Positions 29,301 to 41,179 of a stretch of 64,000 bases of DNA are shown piece after piece. The notes beneath the pieces are model-generated. The model ran no database searches, was not told the DNA's origin, and worked only from the letters and a program-made list of their open reading frames with translations. Position 1 is the stretch's first letter; every line of letters starts with the position of its first letter. Source of the DNA: Paramarasmius palmivorus (lineage: Eukaryota > Basidiomycota > Agaricomycetes > Agaricales > Marasmiaceae); assembly GCA_037176845.1 (NCBI GenBank), contig JAYKXP010000148.1, forward strand, positions 1 to 64,000, given 5' to 3'. A program made the position numbers and the translations under genes.

Positions 29301-32300
29301 TATATCATGCCAGCGCTATCAAGCGACGTTTCTGGAGGTCGCGGGATTTTCATTGAGTAAACACGTCCTGTTTCTCAATGGTTACCTATTAAAAATCATC
29401 TATCTTCCGCAAATGTTGACTTTCCGATGCATCAGTCATGACGAGTGTCCATTCTCCGAGACACATATAACTTCGATACCTCGAGACGGTTCTCAACCCG
29501 TTGTCCGTCGAGTGTTCGTTGCCAATGATGTGCCTATGTTGCCCGTGAGCGTCTGAGCATACTGGGATGCGGTATGCATGATGCAGTTCTGCCACAGAGG
29601 AAGATGTACGACTTTTATACCCGCATAATCTACCCTTTCATACCTAACGATTCCGAGTCGACGAGCGATGATCAAGTTAAACATCTGCATCAAAGAGTAA
29701 TGGTGAGTAAGGTAAACGGGGCAGTAAGCACCGTGACGTTCAACTCCCGAGAAAGATCATGCTGCGATGTCGGAAATCTAAGCCTTAGAATATATGGCCA
29801 GTGAGTAAACGAGCACAGTAAATATACCAATGCAAGCTCCCTGATCTGGCATCTCGTGTGATGGCTTCAGAGAGGGTACTTGTCAGATCCAGAATTATCG
29901 AACCAAGGCTTCTTGACGCTAACACGGTCTCAGCCCATGATCGCGAGTGCGGAGATTAGACTGGATGTGGCGTTTGGACATGGTAATATGAATTAGGTTG
30001 CGATCCCAAGTAAAGGATATTCTAGAAGACAATACTGGTGCATAAATCGCCTGAGTACTACTTCCCTGAACCCAGCCCTCAGGGTAGAGAACTTTGTTTA
30101 GTTCCTGTACTCTCTCAGATCCCACTATTAAAAGCTACACACGAGCCTCAGTTGCCTGGTAAATCTGCCCCTGTTTCCGTCGCTCGAGTCTTGAGCTCAG
30201 AGGCTCAGCACTCAGAACCTACAAACTATGACTAAATGAGCCAATTAAACACGATCCCAAGCTAGCACGACTTGTGTACCTTCGTAAATCTTCTCTCTAG
30301 AACCGTTCTCATTGCAAGGAATGGCTTGTGGCTACCATTGATCTCTGTCACGAGCGGGAAAGACGAGCTATATACATTGTTGTGAGCAATAGTTCATCGG
30401 GGAAAGTCCCAAACGTACTTGGAATGAGACCTGTGGCTGAGTAATGATCACACTTCTCTGAAGGATAAAATCTGAAGAACCGGAATAAACTCCTTAACGA
30501 TAAACCTGAGCGATAGCATAGATTGATCATAAGGATGAGTCGCTAACGCTGGACATTGCTCAACGTTGATAAACTAATATATCACCGAATACCGATGCTT
30601 TGACCTTTAATGTTCTTCAGCCTAACCTCGATATACAGACTCGTGAGTACGTACTACAGGAGCCAGAAAAGATTAACCGCTAAGGCCAGACGAAGGCGAG
30701 ATGGAAGGTATCTTGGCATCAGCATAAGCGCAGTCTTGCGGGTTGAAACCTGCGTAAATCCTAGATCTGCGTCGATGGGAAGAGCGAGAACATTCACACA
30801 CCGCGAGTCTGATACCAAGAGAATTGGACCTGCCTCAAGTAAGCGAGATGAATAGAGACTCGAGCTGGCCGATTCTAGATGAGTGAACGGTAGTTAGCTT
30901 GGATTTCCGACGACACAAACAGAAGGATGCTTATATTAGAGTATGGTACGTATCCGGGGAATATCCACAAAGTCTATGCGAACACAGATATGTAGAACTC
31001 ACAGAACCTCGGCGCATACGACAAGTAGACAGTCACCAGTAATCGCCGATCAAACTTGAGGGCGACGAGTACAAGGGCACATGTCCAAATAGATCTGTCA
31101 GACAGAGGTCAGATCAGCTCAACATTCACGACAGCACAAGAAAAGGGTACGAAATAGATGCTCGATTTGAAAGTAAACATGCGTCGCGGAGGCTACGCAC
31201 TAGATCTAGAATGCAACGCGTACTTGGCCGCTACTAGATGCACGCCAATGATTCCTGGTAGCTCCCTTGTTTAGATTAGAGTATTTCGCCTTTTCTTTGA
31301 GACGTACTACGATGATTAGCTACGTACTAAACGGTCGTTGGAGTGTTCACTCACAGAGAAACGACATTCATAGATATTCCGGCCGCATTCCGATATTTTA
31401 TTCCTCAATGAGAACCTGAATATACCCAGAGAGATTCCCGTTCAACCAGACTTGCTGGACACGAGTTGCAGTCCGGGAAGTGAAAGTGCATCGACTAGGG
31501 ACCTAGAAGTTGCGTCGTTAGCATGATGAACGTGGGAATGAGCTTGCGTTCAGCCAGCCGAGTAGAGTGAATGGGAGTAACGGTCGAATCAAGATGCAGA
31601 ATCATGAGACATCGGAGCTGACACGGAGCTTGTATTCACACCGATAGATACCCTCAAGTTCATCTACTTCGTACTTGAACTCCCTATAAACTGCGACCGC
31701 TAGGATCTGCGAAAAATGAAGACCGCTGAGCACAACGATCGGAACAGGAAGAAATATGTTACCTACTTTAATGCCAGCCATAGATAAAGCTCGTGGAACG
31801 ACCATTGAATATTACCAGAGAGCCTCGTTAACCCTGGTAAAACGACCATGCAAGAAGACACGTTCCAACTGTCCGCCGTTCCATTGCACGCGCGTGCCCT
31901 ATCCTGCTTCCAGATATCGACTTATCCCAGGGGATCAAGCAGCCTGCCTTCACCTGCATCAACAAAGCCTCAGAATCTAGAACCTGAGTGGATTTGTAAG
32001 TACCAAGACTTTGTGATACCGAGAAAAAAGGAACTAGCTCACAATGCATAAACGAAACTGAAAGGCTTTGAGCTCTGGCGTGCACGAAACACAGAAAGGC
32101 TACGCCTCTTGTCCACACAGCAAAATCGAACGACCAGCTGCGATGCGACAGTGTTCCGAGTCTTTTCCTACAATCGCTCAAATTCGATTTTCAACCTTTC
32201 TATCTTCGTTTCACCGTCCAGAGTATTTGAGTCCCCCTGCCAGTTATACGTCAGGGGAAAGGCTAGAGACAAATAAAGGCGTTTAACAATCAACCAAGGC

Positions 32301-33640
32301 GGAATCCACATAATAAGAAACGCACGATGTGATACCGAGGATGATTTTAGGTGCCATTGGGTAGACGGGAGCAATAAGTACAGCAGTGTGAAGAAGACAG
32401 GTACTTACCCTCATATCGTATACGGACACGACTCTAGCGGCTCAACCGGAACCGCCGTTAGATGAGTACACCATCAGCTCCAATATCCGACAGATGAACA
32501 TTCATATGAAGATCCGTTGGCCCAGCCCGTCTAGACGACATACATAGTGGGATTCACCACAAAACATCAAAAGCTCCAGTGTATCAGCCGTGTTCGGTCT
32601 CCTAGATATTCCACCATATCGGCTTCCAGTGCGGGTGGGGACTCGCCTGCGGAAAGTACGACGAATGCGCATCCTTGAAATGTATATCGATTAACAATCG
32701 TTACCGACACTTACATTGACCAAGTTTCAAACGCATAGCACGGAGATATTAACTGAAGTTAAGAAGGTTAATTTGAAGCAATTTGAAAGATCTAGTTGTA
32801 CGAGAACGTTAGCTCGACGAAAAGGAGAGAAAGATGCTAGTGGAGTAGAGCGTTCACCAATGCTCAAAAGAATGTAAATCTGTGTATGGGCTTACAACAA
32901 TCTAGATTCTTCTACTCCGTGTCTGCGATCGCCAAAGAAACGCCCATACGCTCAGATAGATGAACTGGCTCTGAGTTTGTCAAGCATGAGCACTCTTCCG
33001 AGGGGTCAACGAGATGACAGACCTGACATGAGTCTTGATCGAGCTTGATCTGCAGAATGTTTCCGACTTACGACGGTCAAGTGAGCTAATCATCCCTCCA
33101 ATATTCCAGCTGTTCTTGAACGCGCATGTGTATGTATTGAGATTTTGAAAAAACATTGGAACGCTATTCGACAACGTAGTCCCTGCCATGACCCATGTTC
33201 CGTCAGTTGATCTGTGTCTTCAACAGTGGCCACTATCCTGTGCGAAGCCTGGATTTCAATGTCTGTAGGCGTAGCGAAGGTTTGACCTCGTCGTTGTCTT
33301 GGTTGTAAGTTCTCTTGCATCTAGGAAAGAAGTTGTCAGCTATGGCGTGAAAGTAGAATGATAACAACGTACGTCATAGAGATTTCGACACCATAATCCT
33401 GAAGATCTTCTCGCCCGCTCAACATTTAGCATAGCAACAACTCTTCACGAACAAATCTTCCATTTGCACATGCCTCTAGCCATCGCTCCGAAGCCGCGAC
33501 TTTCCAAATCCTGATGTATGGGCACATCATGTGTTCGAAACTTGGCAAGCGTTAGTGATTGCTCTTGTACAGGACCCTTGCAGTGAAACAGAAGGGGGTA
33601 GCGGAGTAACTACTGCATTGACACTAGCTGAATGGCTCGT
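29301..33640 (-). other. Fragmented intron-rich minus-strand region, family unrecognised
   Basis: No frame exceeds about 117 codons. Minus-strand pieces resemble pieces elsewhere in the window. HFSQILAVAVYREFKYEVDE with IYRCEYKLR at 31602-31740 parallels SSKILALMIECDGFRYKVDY with IYRCEYKYL at 51780-51900. ELMVYSS near 32460 parallels DQELTVYSS near 46340. Donor and acceptor-like sites are frequent. This fits one or two diverged, probably decayed members of an intron-rich family. I did not build exon models. Confidence 0.35.
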
Positions 33641-33992
33641 CTAACGAGGAGGACGATAAGATTACTAGAAGCCATGTTAGCGAAGTTACAGTATACGATA
33701 CGAAACCGGAAACATACCTACAGCAACACAGATGCCAACTTCAAACATCTGGGAAACCGGTACAGGGAACGCCGTCTTCATAGATCCTGGGCCCGAGGCC
33801 GAGGGAGAGCGTTGCCTGGGAGCGCATGGACATGACGTGATTCGAAGTGGCTTTGGAGGCGGGCGTTCTAGCGTTCAGGAAGACGTCGGATCATCGACGT
33901 GGAAGGTTTTCTAAAGGTAATAGGGTACGGCTATCAATATGTGCCGCTATGAAAGACGTTCGGGGACTTACTACATGATTGCACCGTTAACT

Positions 33993-35129
33993 TCAGAAAT
34001 GAAGAGCAAAAGACACTGATAGAAGCCTAATCTTGACGTTCGAAGCGTAGTGGTATAGTAACGTCAGCTCTAGGATGAAAGAACGAGTCAGGGAAGAAAG
34101 GGAAAGAGTGTGATTTGGGATCGGAATCACTAGCCAAGGAAGAGGACCGGATACAGCGTACACCGTAAGCGGTGTGAGATGGCACAATGACGCAACGAAT
34201 CCACGATGGCATGAGCGAAGAGGCAAAAGGACAAGCAATGGCGAATGGCTTGAACGAGATTCCAAGGACTTGCCTGGAGATATCTTCTGGGCGAACGTTA
34301 CATTTGGTCTTGCAGGATCCCGGGTAATGGGAATGAGGAAAGGGGAAGGTGTACCTTGCTTCATATGAAGGCTCTGTGAAAGGAGGAGGATGAGTTAGTA
34401 ACGAGTTTTACGGGGTACGTGAAATTAAAAAGCTGTGAGCGTGATAGATATGTGGAAGGGAAAGGGTGGACAGCGGAAGGTAAAGAAGAGAAACGTACCG
34501 AAACGGCCTCACTGTCCACGCCAGAACCTTCCTATACTCCTGGTCGCGTCTAACCAAAAACTGTCCCAACGCCAGCTTGTCTTGACGTGTCCATTGTCGA
34601 TAGTTTACCTGCGAAATGATGAGCCCAAAAGAGAGAGGGGAAAAGGCAATGAGAGATACGAACGGCACTGGAAGGAATAGTCGCTGCATTGAGAGGGAGC
34701 GTGTCAGGAGAGAGTTGGCGGCTGTGTTGTGTACTGCGGGTTGTTTTCCTTTTCGCAAGGACATGGTGTTTTCCAAGGGGGAAGGAGGGGGTATCGCATG
34801 GTGGAAGGGATTAGGACAGTAGCTTGGAGGCTTGGGGGATGTATATCGCATTGTAGGCTTCTGTGTAGAGAAGAGCGCCGTAATGCTCATGTTGGCGTTG
34901 AAGTGAATCCAGTGGAAGGCGCCAAGGGAAATCGACATGGAACGTTGGTGTTGGTATCTGATGCTGAGACCAGACAGGTCCTTCTGTAGTCGTGTGGTCG
35001 TTGGAGAAACCAGAGACTCAGAGGCGCGAATGAAAAAGAAAAAAGCGGAGGAAAAAAAAAAGCTCCGCTGACGTCACCGTTCTTGACAGGCACTGCCTCA
35101 GTACCTGTCGGCGCTTTTTCGGATTCCAT
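33993..35129 (-). other. Candidate intron-rich gene, minus strand, product unknown
   Basis: Readable pieces in order on the minus strand begin at 35129 with MESEKAPTGTEAVPVKNGD running into DVSGAFFFPP. A piece around 34800-34450 has MSLRKGKQPAVHNTAA, a hydrophobic stretch LPVPFVSLIAFSPLSFGLII and RRDQEYRKVLAWTVRPFR ending at a GTACGT donor. A further piece near 34130-34010 has LTRSFILELTLLYHYASN. The last parallels YLELTTLYVW near 46680 and FLELMLPFLQ near 57830. It is probably a membrane protein with many small exons. A TGACGTCA site is at 35068-35076. I do not recognise the family. Confidence 0.35.
35044..35069. repeat. A-run hairpin AGCGGAG / CTCCGCT, second copy
   Basis: The same 7-bp inverted repeat as at 10155, here with a 12-nt A-rich loop, directly followed by TGACGTCA. 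Confidence 0.75.
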
Positions 35130-37930
35130 CTCGCTGGCACAAAAGCTGATAAGGAAACGAACCAGCCTAACCTTCCATCTAGCTTACTACCCGTATTCCT
35201 CGTCTCGTATTGCTTTCGCTTCGCTCCCTATGAAAACAGAGCCTGTTTCACTATGCAGGTTGTAAGCATCAAGAGATTATGAAACATGGCCGCAGAAAGC
35301 GTACCTAATAAGATCGCCCTTTCTGGATGTATCCCAGTCTACTCTCTTGTCGAAAAACACCTCAAGAGAAACTCGATTTTCATCATTTCCGAGTGTTGCG
35401 TCAAGATGTCCCAATAACGAAGATCTAGCATGCAAGCGTGACGTTTTGAAGGTTGCACTTGTGCCGCCAGTGTTTTGCTTCTGACTTGGAGTCTGCTCAG
35501 ATCTTAGCTCCACTCGACTGAGGGATACCTTGCAGAGACGGCGTTAGGTATTTCAGTGGGAGATATGGAATAGATGACGTACATCGAATTTGTAGGACGC
35601 TTTGACTCCCAACCCAATGATTTCCTCGCCCAACATGACACCAACACATCCGCTTCAAGCCTCCTGCACGTTCCTCACGACGGCCAAGTACCAAAACTCT
35701 TGATCCTGACGCCGGCTATACCGGTAGAAGTGAAGCTTTCCAAGACTGACAAGGCGTAGAACACCTGCAAATCGCCCGCGTCAGCACAACGACCTCGAAG
35801 AAGAAAAGAACATGACATGATGACGCACCGAATTGCGAGCCCAGCATTCGATATTCAGCGTCAATTCCCTCTTGCCTCCTTGCATCACAGCCCATGCTAG
35901 ACACTAAAAGATGCCTAACTCAGAGCCCCGGGATAGTGTCTAGAGGAAAAATTGGAAAAAAAAAACCTAGAGAAGAAAAGCGTCGACACGGGAAGAAGCA
36001 GACTATCATAAGGGTAGCGACACACCATTAACAACTAGGATCCATTTGTATCGTCATGGGTTAGATGAGGAGAAGAGCAAAAAGATGACAATGAGTCACT
36101 CGTGGTCGCGGTGCAAAAGGTTGTCAGCATCGTTTCCCACGACGGCAACGCTTCTTTGTCACCACCACGATGTCGGCTCCAGGTCTATTTCGGATATTTC
36201 ATTTCCTTGTTGGCACATCTTCTTGACGATTACCCCTGGATCATCTTCTCCGGAGAGCTTCTACTGGAGCTTCGCTCGCCGAGATAGATAGGTCGAGTTC
36301 GGACTCTGGTTTCACCTCTTTCCGGCTGCAAGTCATGCAACAGCAATTGCACTCAATTGACCCTTTAATCTTCCAGGTTCCTTGTATAGCGTTGGTTCAC
36401 AGTATCGGCTTGTATTGTTGAACTAGACGGCAAGTGTCTGTTATAATAGGCTCTGGCGCCAAATAAGCGAGCCTGGTCAACGTTTCAACATTCAAACCTT
36501 CAAGTCCCCCGACCAATCCAAGCTACTCAAAATATCTCACAAGCTCGAAGACACAAATGAACACCTTGGGTTTCCGTGTACCCCATAATGCACAGACCAT
36601 TGAACCCAGAAGCATTTATGGGTTCCTTGCCTCAATATTTGACATCCTCACATCCCGAAGTCTGCTGTCCTTCTTTCGCTTCGGTTCTAAACTCGAAGTT
36701 GCGGGCGAATCTGAGAGTATACCGCAAGCCAGAAACTGGGATCTGGTGAAACTAATTACTGGGGTAGCTGATGTACACAGATCAATGCTACGGTCTCTCA
36801 GGCTTGACTGAGGACTAGTCTATACCTTCTGGCATAGCCAGAGCATGAGCATCATCTCATCGATTTGAAGTAGGATCAAAGGCTTACGCCCCAGCCTTTC
36901 AACGCAAACCCCTTCAAATTCTTTTCCAAAAGCTATAAACCTACGAGACGGAGCCTCCAATTTCGGTTTCTAGAGATTTGTATCCCACCACACGCTTCCC
37001 AAAGCCCCGAACCGTGACGAATGAATTATCGTGGCGCTGATCATTCACCCAGTTATTTTCGTCGAAAGGTATCATCACTGCCAGCACGCATAAAACCAGA
37101 GCTACGTTGAGAGATGTTTTTGTTCGCGTGAGCTCTTGGATGGGTAGATGGATGTCTCGTATCAACGTTGCACGTTGAGATAACCCAAAAAGTAATCATC
37201 TTGTGCGAATTTTCCCTCGAGCCCCGAATATCTTGAGGCGAAAATGTCAAAGAACCAGCTAGACAAACGTCATCTCAGGGAAAGTATATACGGACCTGAA
37301 TGCTGAAGGCCGTGACAACCTTTGAGTAGCCCCGTTCATGGTCATGGAGCTCAAAACGACCTAGAGCGAAATGGTAAGCATGAGATCGAGAGAAAGAAGG
37401 GTGTCACTTATCAAATCCACGATCTCCGCCGTGTACACTACCCACAAACGTTGAACAGGAGCTTTTACAATTTCACGGACCTCAATCTAGCTGTTTTAAC
37501 GTCCAACACTACACCAGTATGATTGACGAAAGAATAGAACGCATCTATAGCGCGAATATCGCGTGTACGAGCTATACAAGGAACAGATCCTCAAGGCAGC
37601 TAGTCGCTCAGATCACAAATCGCGACCCGAGTCCAAAGCTTCACCGAGACTCGAGTACTTGTAAGAGTCTTGTAGCGAGGTTAATAAGAACAGCATTACA
37701 TACCTCAGGCGTCATATACCGTGATGCACTACTCAGGAAGAACGTAGAACTGACACAGAGAGCCTTGAAGAGCTGTTAGCGTTCAAGTGTTCTATAGTTA
37801 GGAGCATCAATACTTACTGTTCTGACACATTCATTGAAACCTAAAGGTCAGGACAACGTCAATAGCCAGGAAATTATTCGAACAATGTGAAGCCTTGCCT
37901 GATTCATAATAGCGTTTGGAATTTGGTATG
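35130..37930. other. Gene-poor region; one coding-like minus-strand exon at 35.28-35.53 kb
   Basis: On the minus strand a 78-codon piece (35277-35513) reads MELRSEQTPSQKQNTGG, TSATFKTSRLHARSS and NRVSLEVFFDKRVDWDTSRK, then meets a GTACGC donor. It weakly recalls the C2-like N-terminal domains of some basidiomycete NACHT proteins, but no such domain follows. At 36129-36144 the recurrent block ATCGTTTCCCACGACG occurs again. The rest has only short unsupported frames. Confidence 0.3.
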
Positions 37931-37964
37931 ATACTAACAGAACGAGTTTCTAGACGAGAAAGTT

Positions 37965-38252
37965 ATGAAGGAGGCCCATAGCGTACCGGCCAAACAGAGA
38001 GATGTTCTGGTTCGAGTTGATGGGTCCTGTTCCTGTGAGCGTTCATCTATGGACCAACATTTCGAAGGAGTGTCAATTTTGCCTCTGTTCACCTTCGAAA
38101 GCTCAGGATTGCCTAATGGATGCGAGTTCATAACGAATGATCAAAACAGAATGTCTATTCGAATCATACAATCAGCGACGAAGGCACAGCTAGCGAGACT
38201 GGACGGAATACAGATAGCAACGAGAACGAGTGGGTATATCATGAATGTGTAA
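37965..38252 (+). other. 95-codon ORF with a homologous partner at 60272
   Basis: The frame starts MKEAHSVPAKQRDVLVRVDG. Its C-terminal half (LPNGCEFITNDQNRMSIRII and LDGIQIATRTSGYIM) aligns without gaps to the plus-strand frame at 60272-60559 (LPYRYEFTTRHRKRMILFIE and IHGIQIAMETSGYIM), roughly half the residues being the same. It sits next to a relic of the membrane family, so both copies may just be the 3' flank of that gene. Confidence 0.3.
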
Positions 38253-38336
38253 TCAGATGAACAACACATGCAGTGGTACCTAGAACAGTCAAAGAGAACA
38301 TCGGCTAACCAATTCACTCATCAATCAAAACCACAA

Positions 38337-38665
38337 TCACCCAATATTCGGGACGAACATCGTCCACTGACCATTCCGATACGCACTCATCGGAAGATCC
38401 ATCAACGCATAACCGGGACACTAGGCATATCCAAGCTCAGATAACTACGTAAAACCCCCGCGTAGCGGAAATACGCCAAAGTACATGTTCGGTGTGGGAT
38501 ACAATGCACGGCGCCGAGGAGAGCTGCTATCCCATAGACGATGTAGAGAGGATCTTTTTGGAGTATGAAGATCTGAAGGATATGGGATCGTCATGTAGCT
38601 GCGGTCTTCTTCGTCTCCGTCTTGGAGGAGTGTCCAGCGTGATAAGCGGAAGAATATTCTGGAAG
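38337..38665 (-). pseudogene. Decayed relic of the membrane protein family
   Basis: The sequence matches the 3' part of the gene at 60618-62289 in the same orientation. Shared strings include CGGGACACTAGGCATATC, CAGCGGAAATACGCCAAAGTA (read with one gap), GGATACAATG followed by CACGGCGCCGA, and GAGCTGCTATCCC. Several blocks present in the intact gene are missing, including the stretch around GGTGAACAAGCGATTGCGA. The frame is lost. The similarity extends leftward to about 38085, matching the 3' flank of the intact gene. The plus-strand frame at 38492-38971 is a by-product and is not called. Confidence 0.75.
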
Positions 38666-39640
38666 ATCCTCCAAAACCCATACCGGTATGAAGGCCATCG
38701 CATTCGAGCAGCGCTCCATGATGCCGTTCCGAAACTTCTGGCTACATATCCATATTACAATGCCAGCATATCACGAATCCGCCAACTCGGTAACTCCCTA
38801 AGGCGATACCTGGACTCTGCCGCTCGCAGTACATATAACCACGCATTTGGTGGATACTTAACGTCGAGGCCAAGATCGATTCGTGCAACAGGCTCGAAAT
38901 TCAGTTCTACAACGTGCTTCCTATGTGCTCCCATCCCTAGATTTTGTGTATCAACGTTCAATATTGTCTAGTTGACTTGAATCCCAAATATTGAAGAAAC
39001 TTGACGATTCGCGTTCAACCCCAACATCTTTCACCGCCGTATTCCATCTTGATGACCCCGTTGAGCATCTACCATTGAAGCCAATTTCCTCTCGTTCCTC
39101 TTGTCTCTTGTCCCCTCTCGGACTGTGAAGACACTCCGCTATCCTATCCATGCGCTACTTCCTGTAATTGCGTTTATCTGTTCAGATTTTGTGCTAACTT
39201 TCACCTTGTCTGCTTTCTCGTGTCCTTCCCCGACGTTTTCTATGCGGAACGTGTTTAGAGTCGTCGGAGCTGACTAAGGATTCTGCATACCGGCATGATA
39301 GAGGTGGTAGACGTTGGATTAGGATCAATGCCTGATGATCTTCTATTCCCCCTGGTTACTTTATCCTATCTTTCCTTTCCGTGGGTTACATTTCTTCTCT
39401 TCCCTTCTCTGGGGCTTTTACAGTCAAAGAATCGAACACTATCTCCCATTCTTACGCGACGCCTCACAATGCATCTTTTGTTCGCCTAACGCAAGATGTA
39501 CTGTGGGCCAAAGCCATCATCATTTTCGCTGATTTTAGCCGTTCACTACTTGATCCGCTGTTTCTCTTTGACGTCCTTTGCTACCTGGTCAGCCTTAACG
39601 ACTCATGTGGTACGACGTGCGCTCCTTATCAACTCCTTAT
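38666..39640. other. Intergenic, no gene supported
   Basis: Only short frames without motifs are present on either strand. The region lies between the membrane-family relic and the 1.2-kb duplicated segment. Confidence 0.35.
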
Positions 39641-39649
39641 TCAGCTCAC

Positions 39650-40890
39650 GCTTATATCCGGGTATAGTATCATAATCAATCCTTGATGAACACCATTCGG
39701 CTTTCGATGATTCTGAGAAGATGTACGGTCGTACAGAATATTACTTTGTATCAAAGTAATTCTGACATTGGCGACGGTGATGGTATGCGCCAGCTTTGGA
39801 GGTCTCGACCCAAACAGCAGAAGGGTTGTGTGAGCTTCATTAGCGGGCATGGATAAGGTACAGTACTTAGACAGTAATGTAAAACGACACGGGATAGATG
39901 TCGCGGGGTTCGGAAGACATCTTTACAGGGTAAGACGGATGAGTCTCCTACAAAGAGATAAAGGTATCAGAGCTCGAAGTGGCTGGCAAGCTGTACGAAT
40001 ACTCACCTTGGCTAAGCTCTCCTTCCAAATACAAAGGTAAGTCCCACCTGAAAGATTAGATGAAGGAAAGGTCCCGACGCGGATCGTCTCAGGCTACACC
40101 CGACCATCGGACTAATACTTGCCACCAAAAAGTCCGTATGCCAATCTCAGTAAGGATGAAGCACGCTAAACGCATCTGTTAGTACTCAAGGATTGCGGAT
40201 TTTTAATCACCGAGACTTACCGAGAGCGTTCCCGAAGGCTCAGGCAGAAAAACTTCATACATAGCAGGTAGAAGAGAACCGAAATGCCGCGTCACTCTCA
40301 CCTCGATTCAGCACAGGTATCAGTACTAGTTTGTCCTGCTGGTCCAATATTTTAGCTGTAGATTCGGATGCGTTAGCATAAGCCATAGCTGAACAAGCGA
40401 AATAAAGCAGACGTACAATGTTCAATCGGACCGATCAGGCATGCAATATTGCAGGTAACAACGGCTGATAGCCTTTTATGAGTAAGGATAGGGCATAGCA
40501 AAGGTAAACTTACCTTAATCCATGATGATATCCGCAAAATCATCCCGGCGCGTCTAACGGACAACTTCTATCTAGAAGGATCGGCGTTCGGGACAAGGAT
40601 ACAAGTCGAAATTCCAGGGACCGACAATTGAAGAAAGCTATCAGAGTAGCCATAGGATGTACATCATTCGATGCCTTCTCTACTTGAGATCCCAAGTCTG
40701 AGGCAAGGTGACTAGAAGGTGTGTCAGTGGGTGAACAGGAGCATGACCAAGGTACATAGGTATCGCAGCTTCATGTTGATGAAACGACCGGCATCTTGAT
40801 CGACCGCTAGCTTCGAAAAGCCTCGTGGGGGCTGACACGTTTGGGATCCAGTACGATGCTGGAACGTTCTAGTTTTCGTGATCGAGTCTC
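39650..40890. repeat. Diverged 1.2-kb segment duplicated at 56.5-57.6 kb
   Basis: Collinear similarity to 56460-57610. Matching strings include GCGGGCATGGATAAGG, AAAGGTATCAGAGCTCGA, GCATCTGTTAGTACTCAAG, GTACATAGGTATCGC and TTCGAAAAGCCTCGTGG. Matching blocks are separated by indels. Minus-strand splice-like sites fall in both copies, so this may be an old duplication of an intron-rich gene rather than a transposon. Confidence 0.75.
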
Positions 40891-41179
40891 GGTGCGGTGG
40901 TAGAAATATTAGATAGGTCGCTTGAAATCGTCAAAAAGTCATTGGGAGACTAACCTCGACTTCGCACGATTCTGAAGTTATATCTTCAGTGCTACAACTA
41001 CAACAACTAGCTGTTAGTTACAGCTGCGACTGCGAGAGTAGCTACACGAACATTAAAGTTGGTGTGAGCCATGATTCATCGAGGCTACAGTGCCTGGATT
41101 CTTGAGACTGTTCGCGCCGTACTCAAGCATAACATGCCAAGCCATGCACTTAAAAGACATAAGGACTACTAGGCATGAG

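Noticed and set aside
38492..38971. A 159-codon plus-strand frame
   Set aside because: It runs antisense through the decayed copy of the membrane family at 38337-38665, so its openness there is a by-product.
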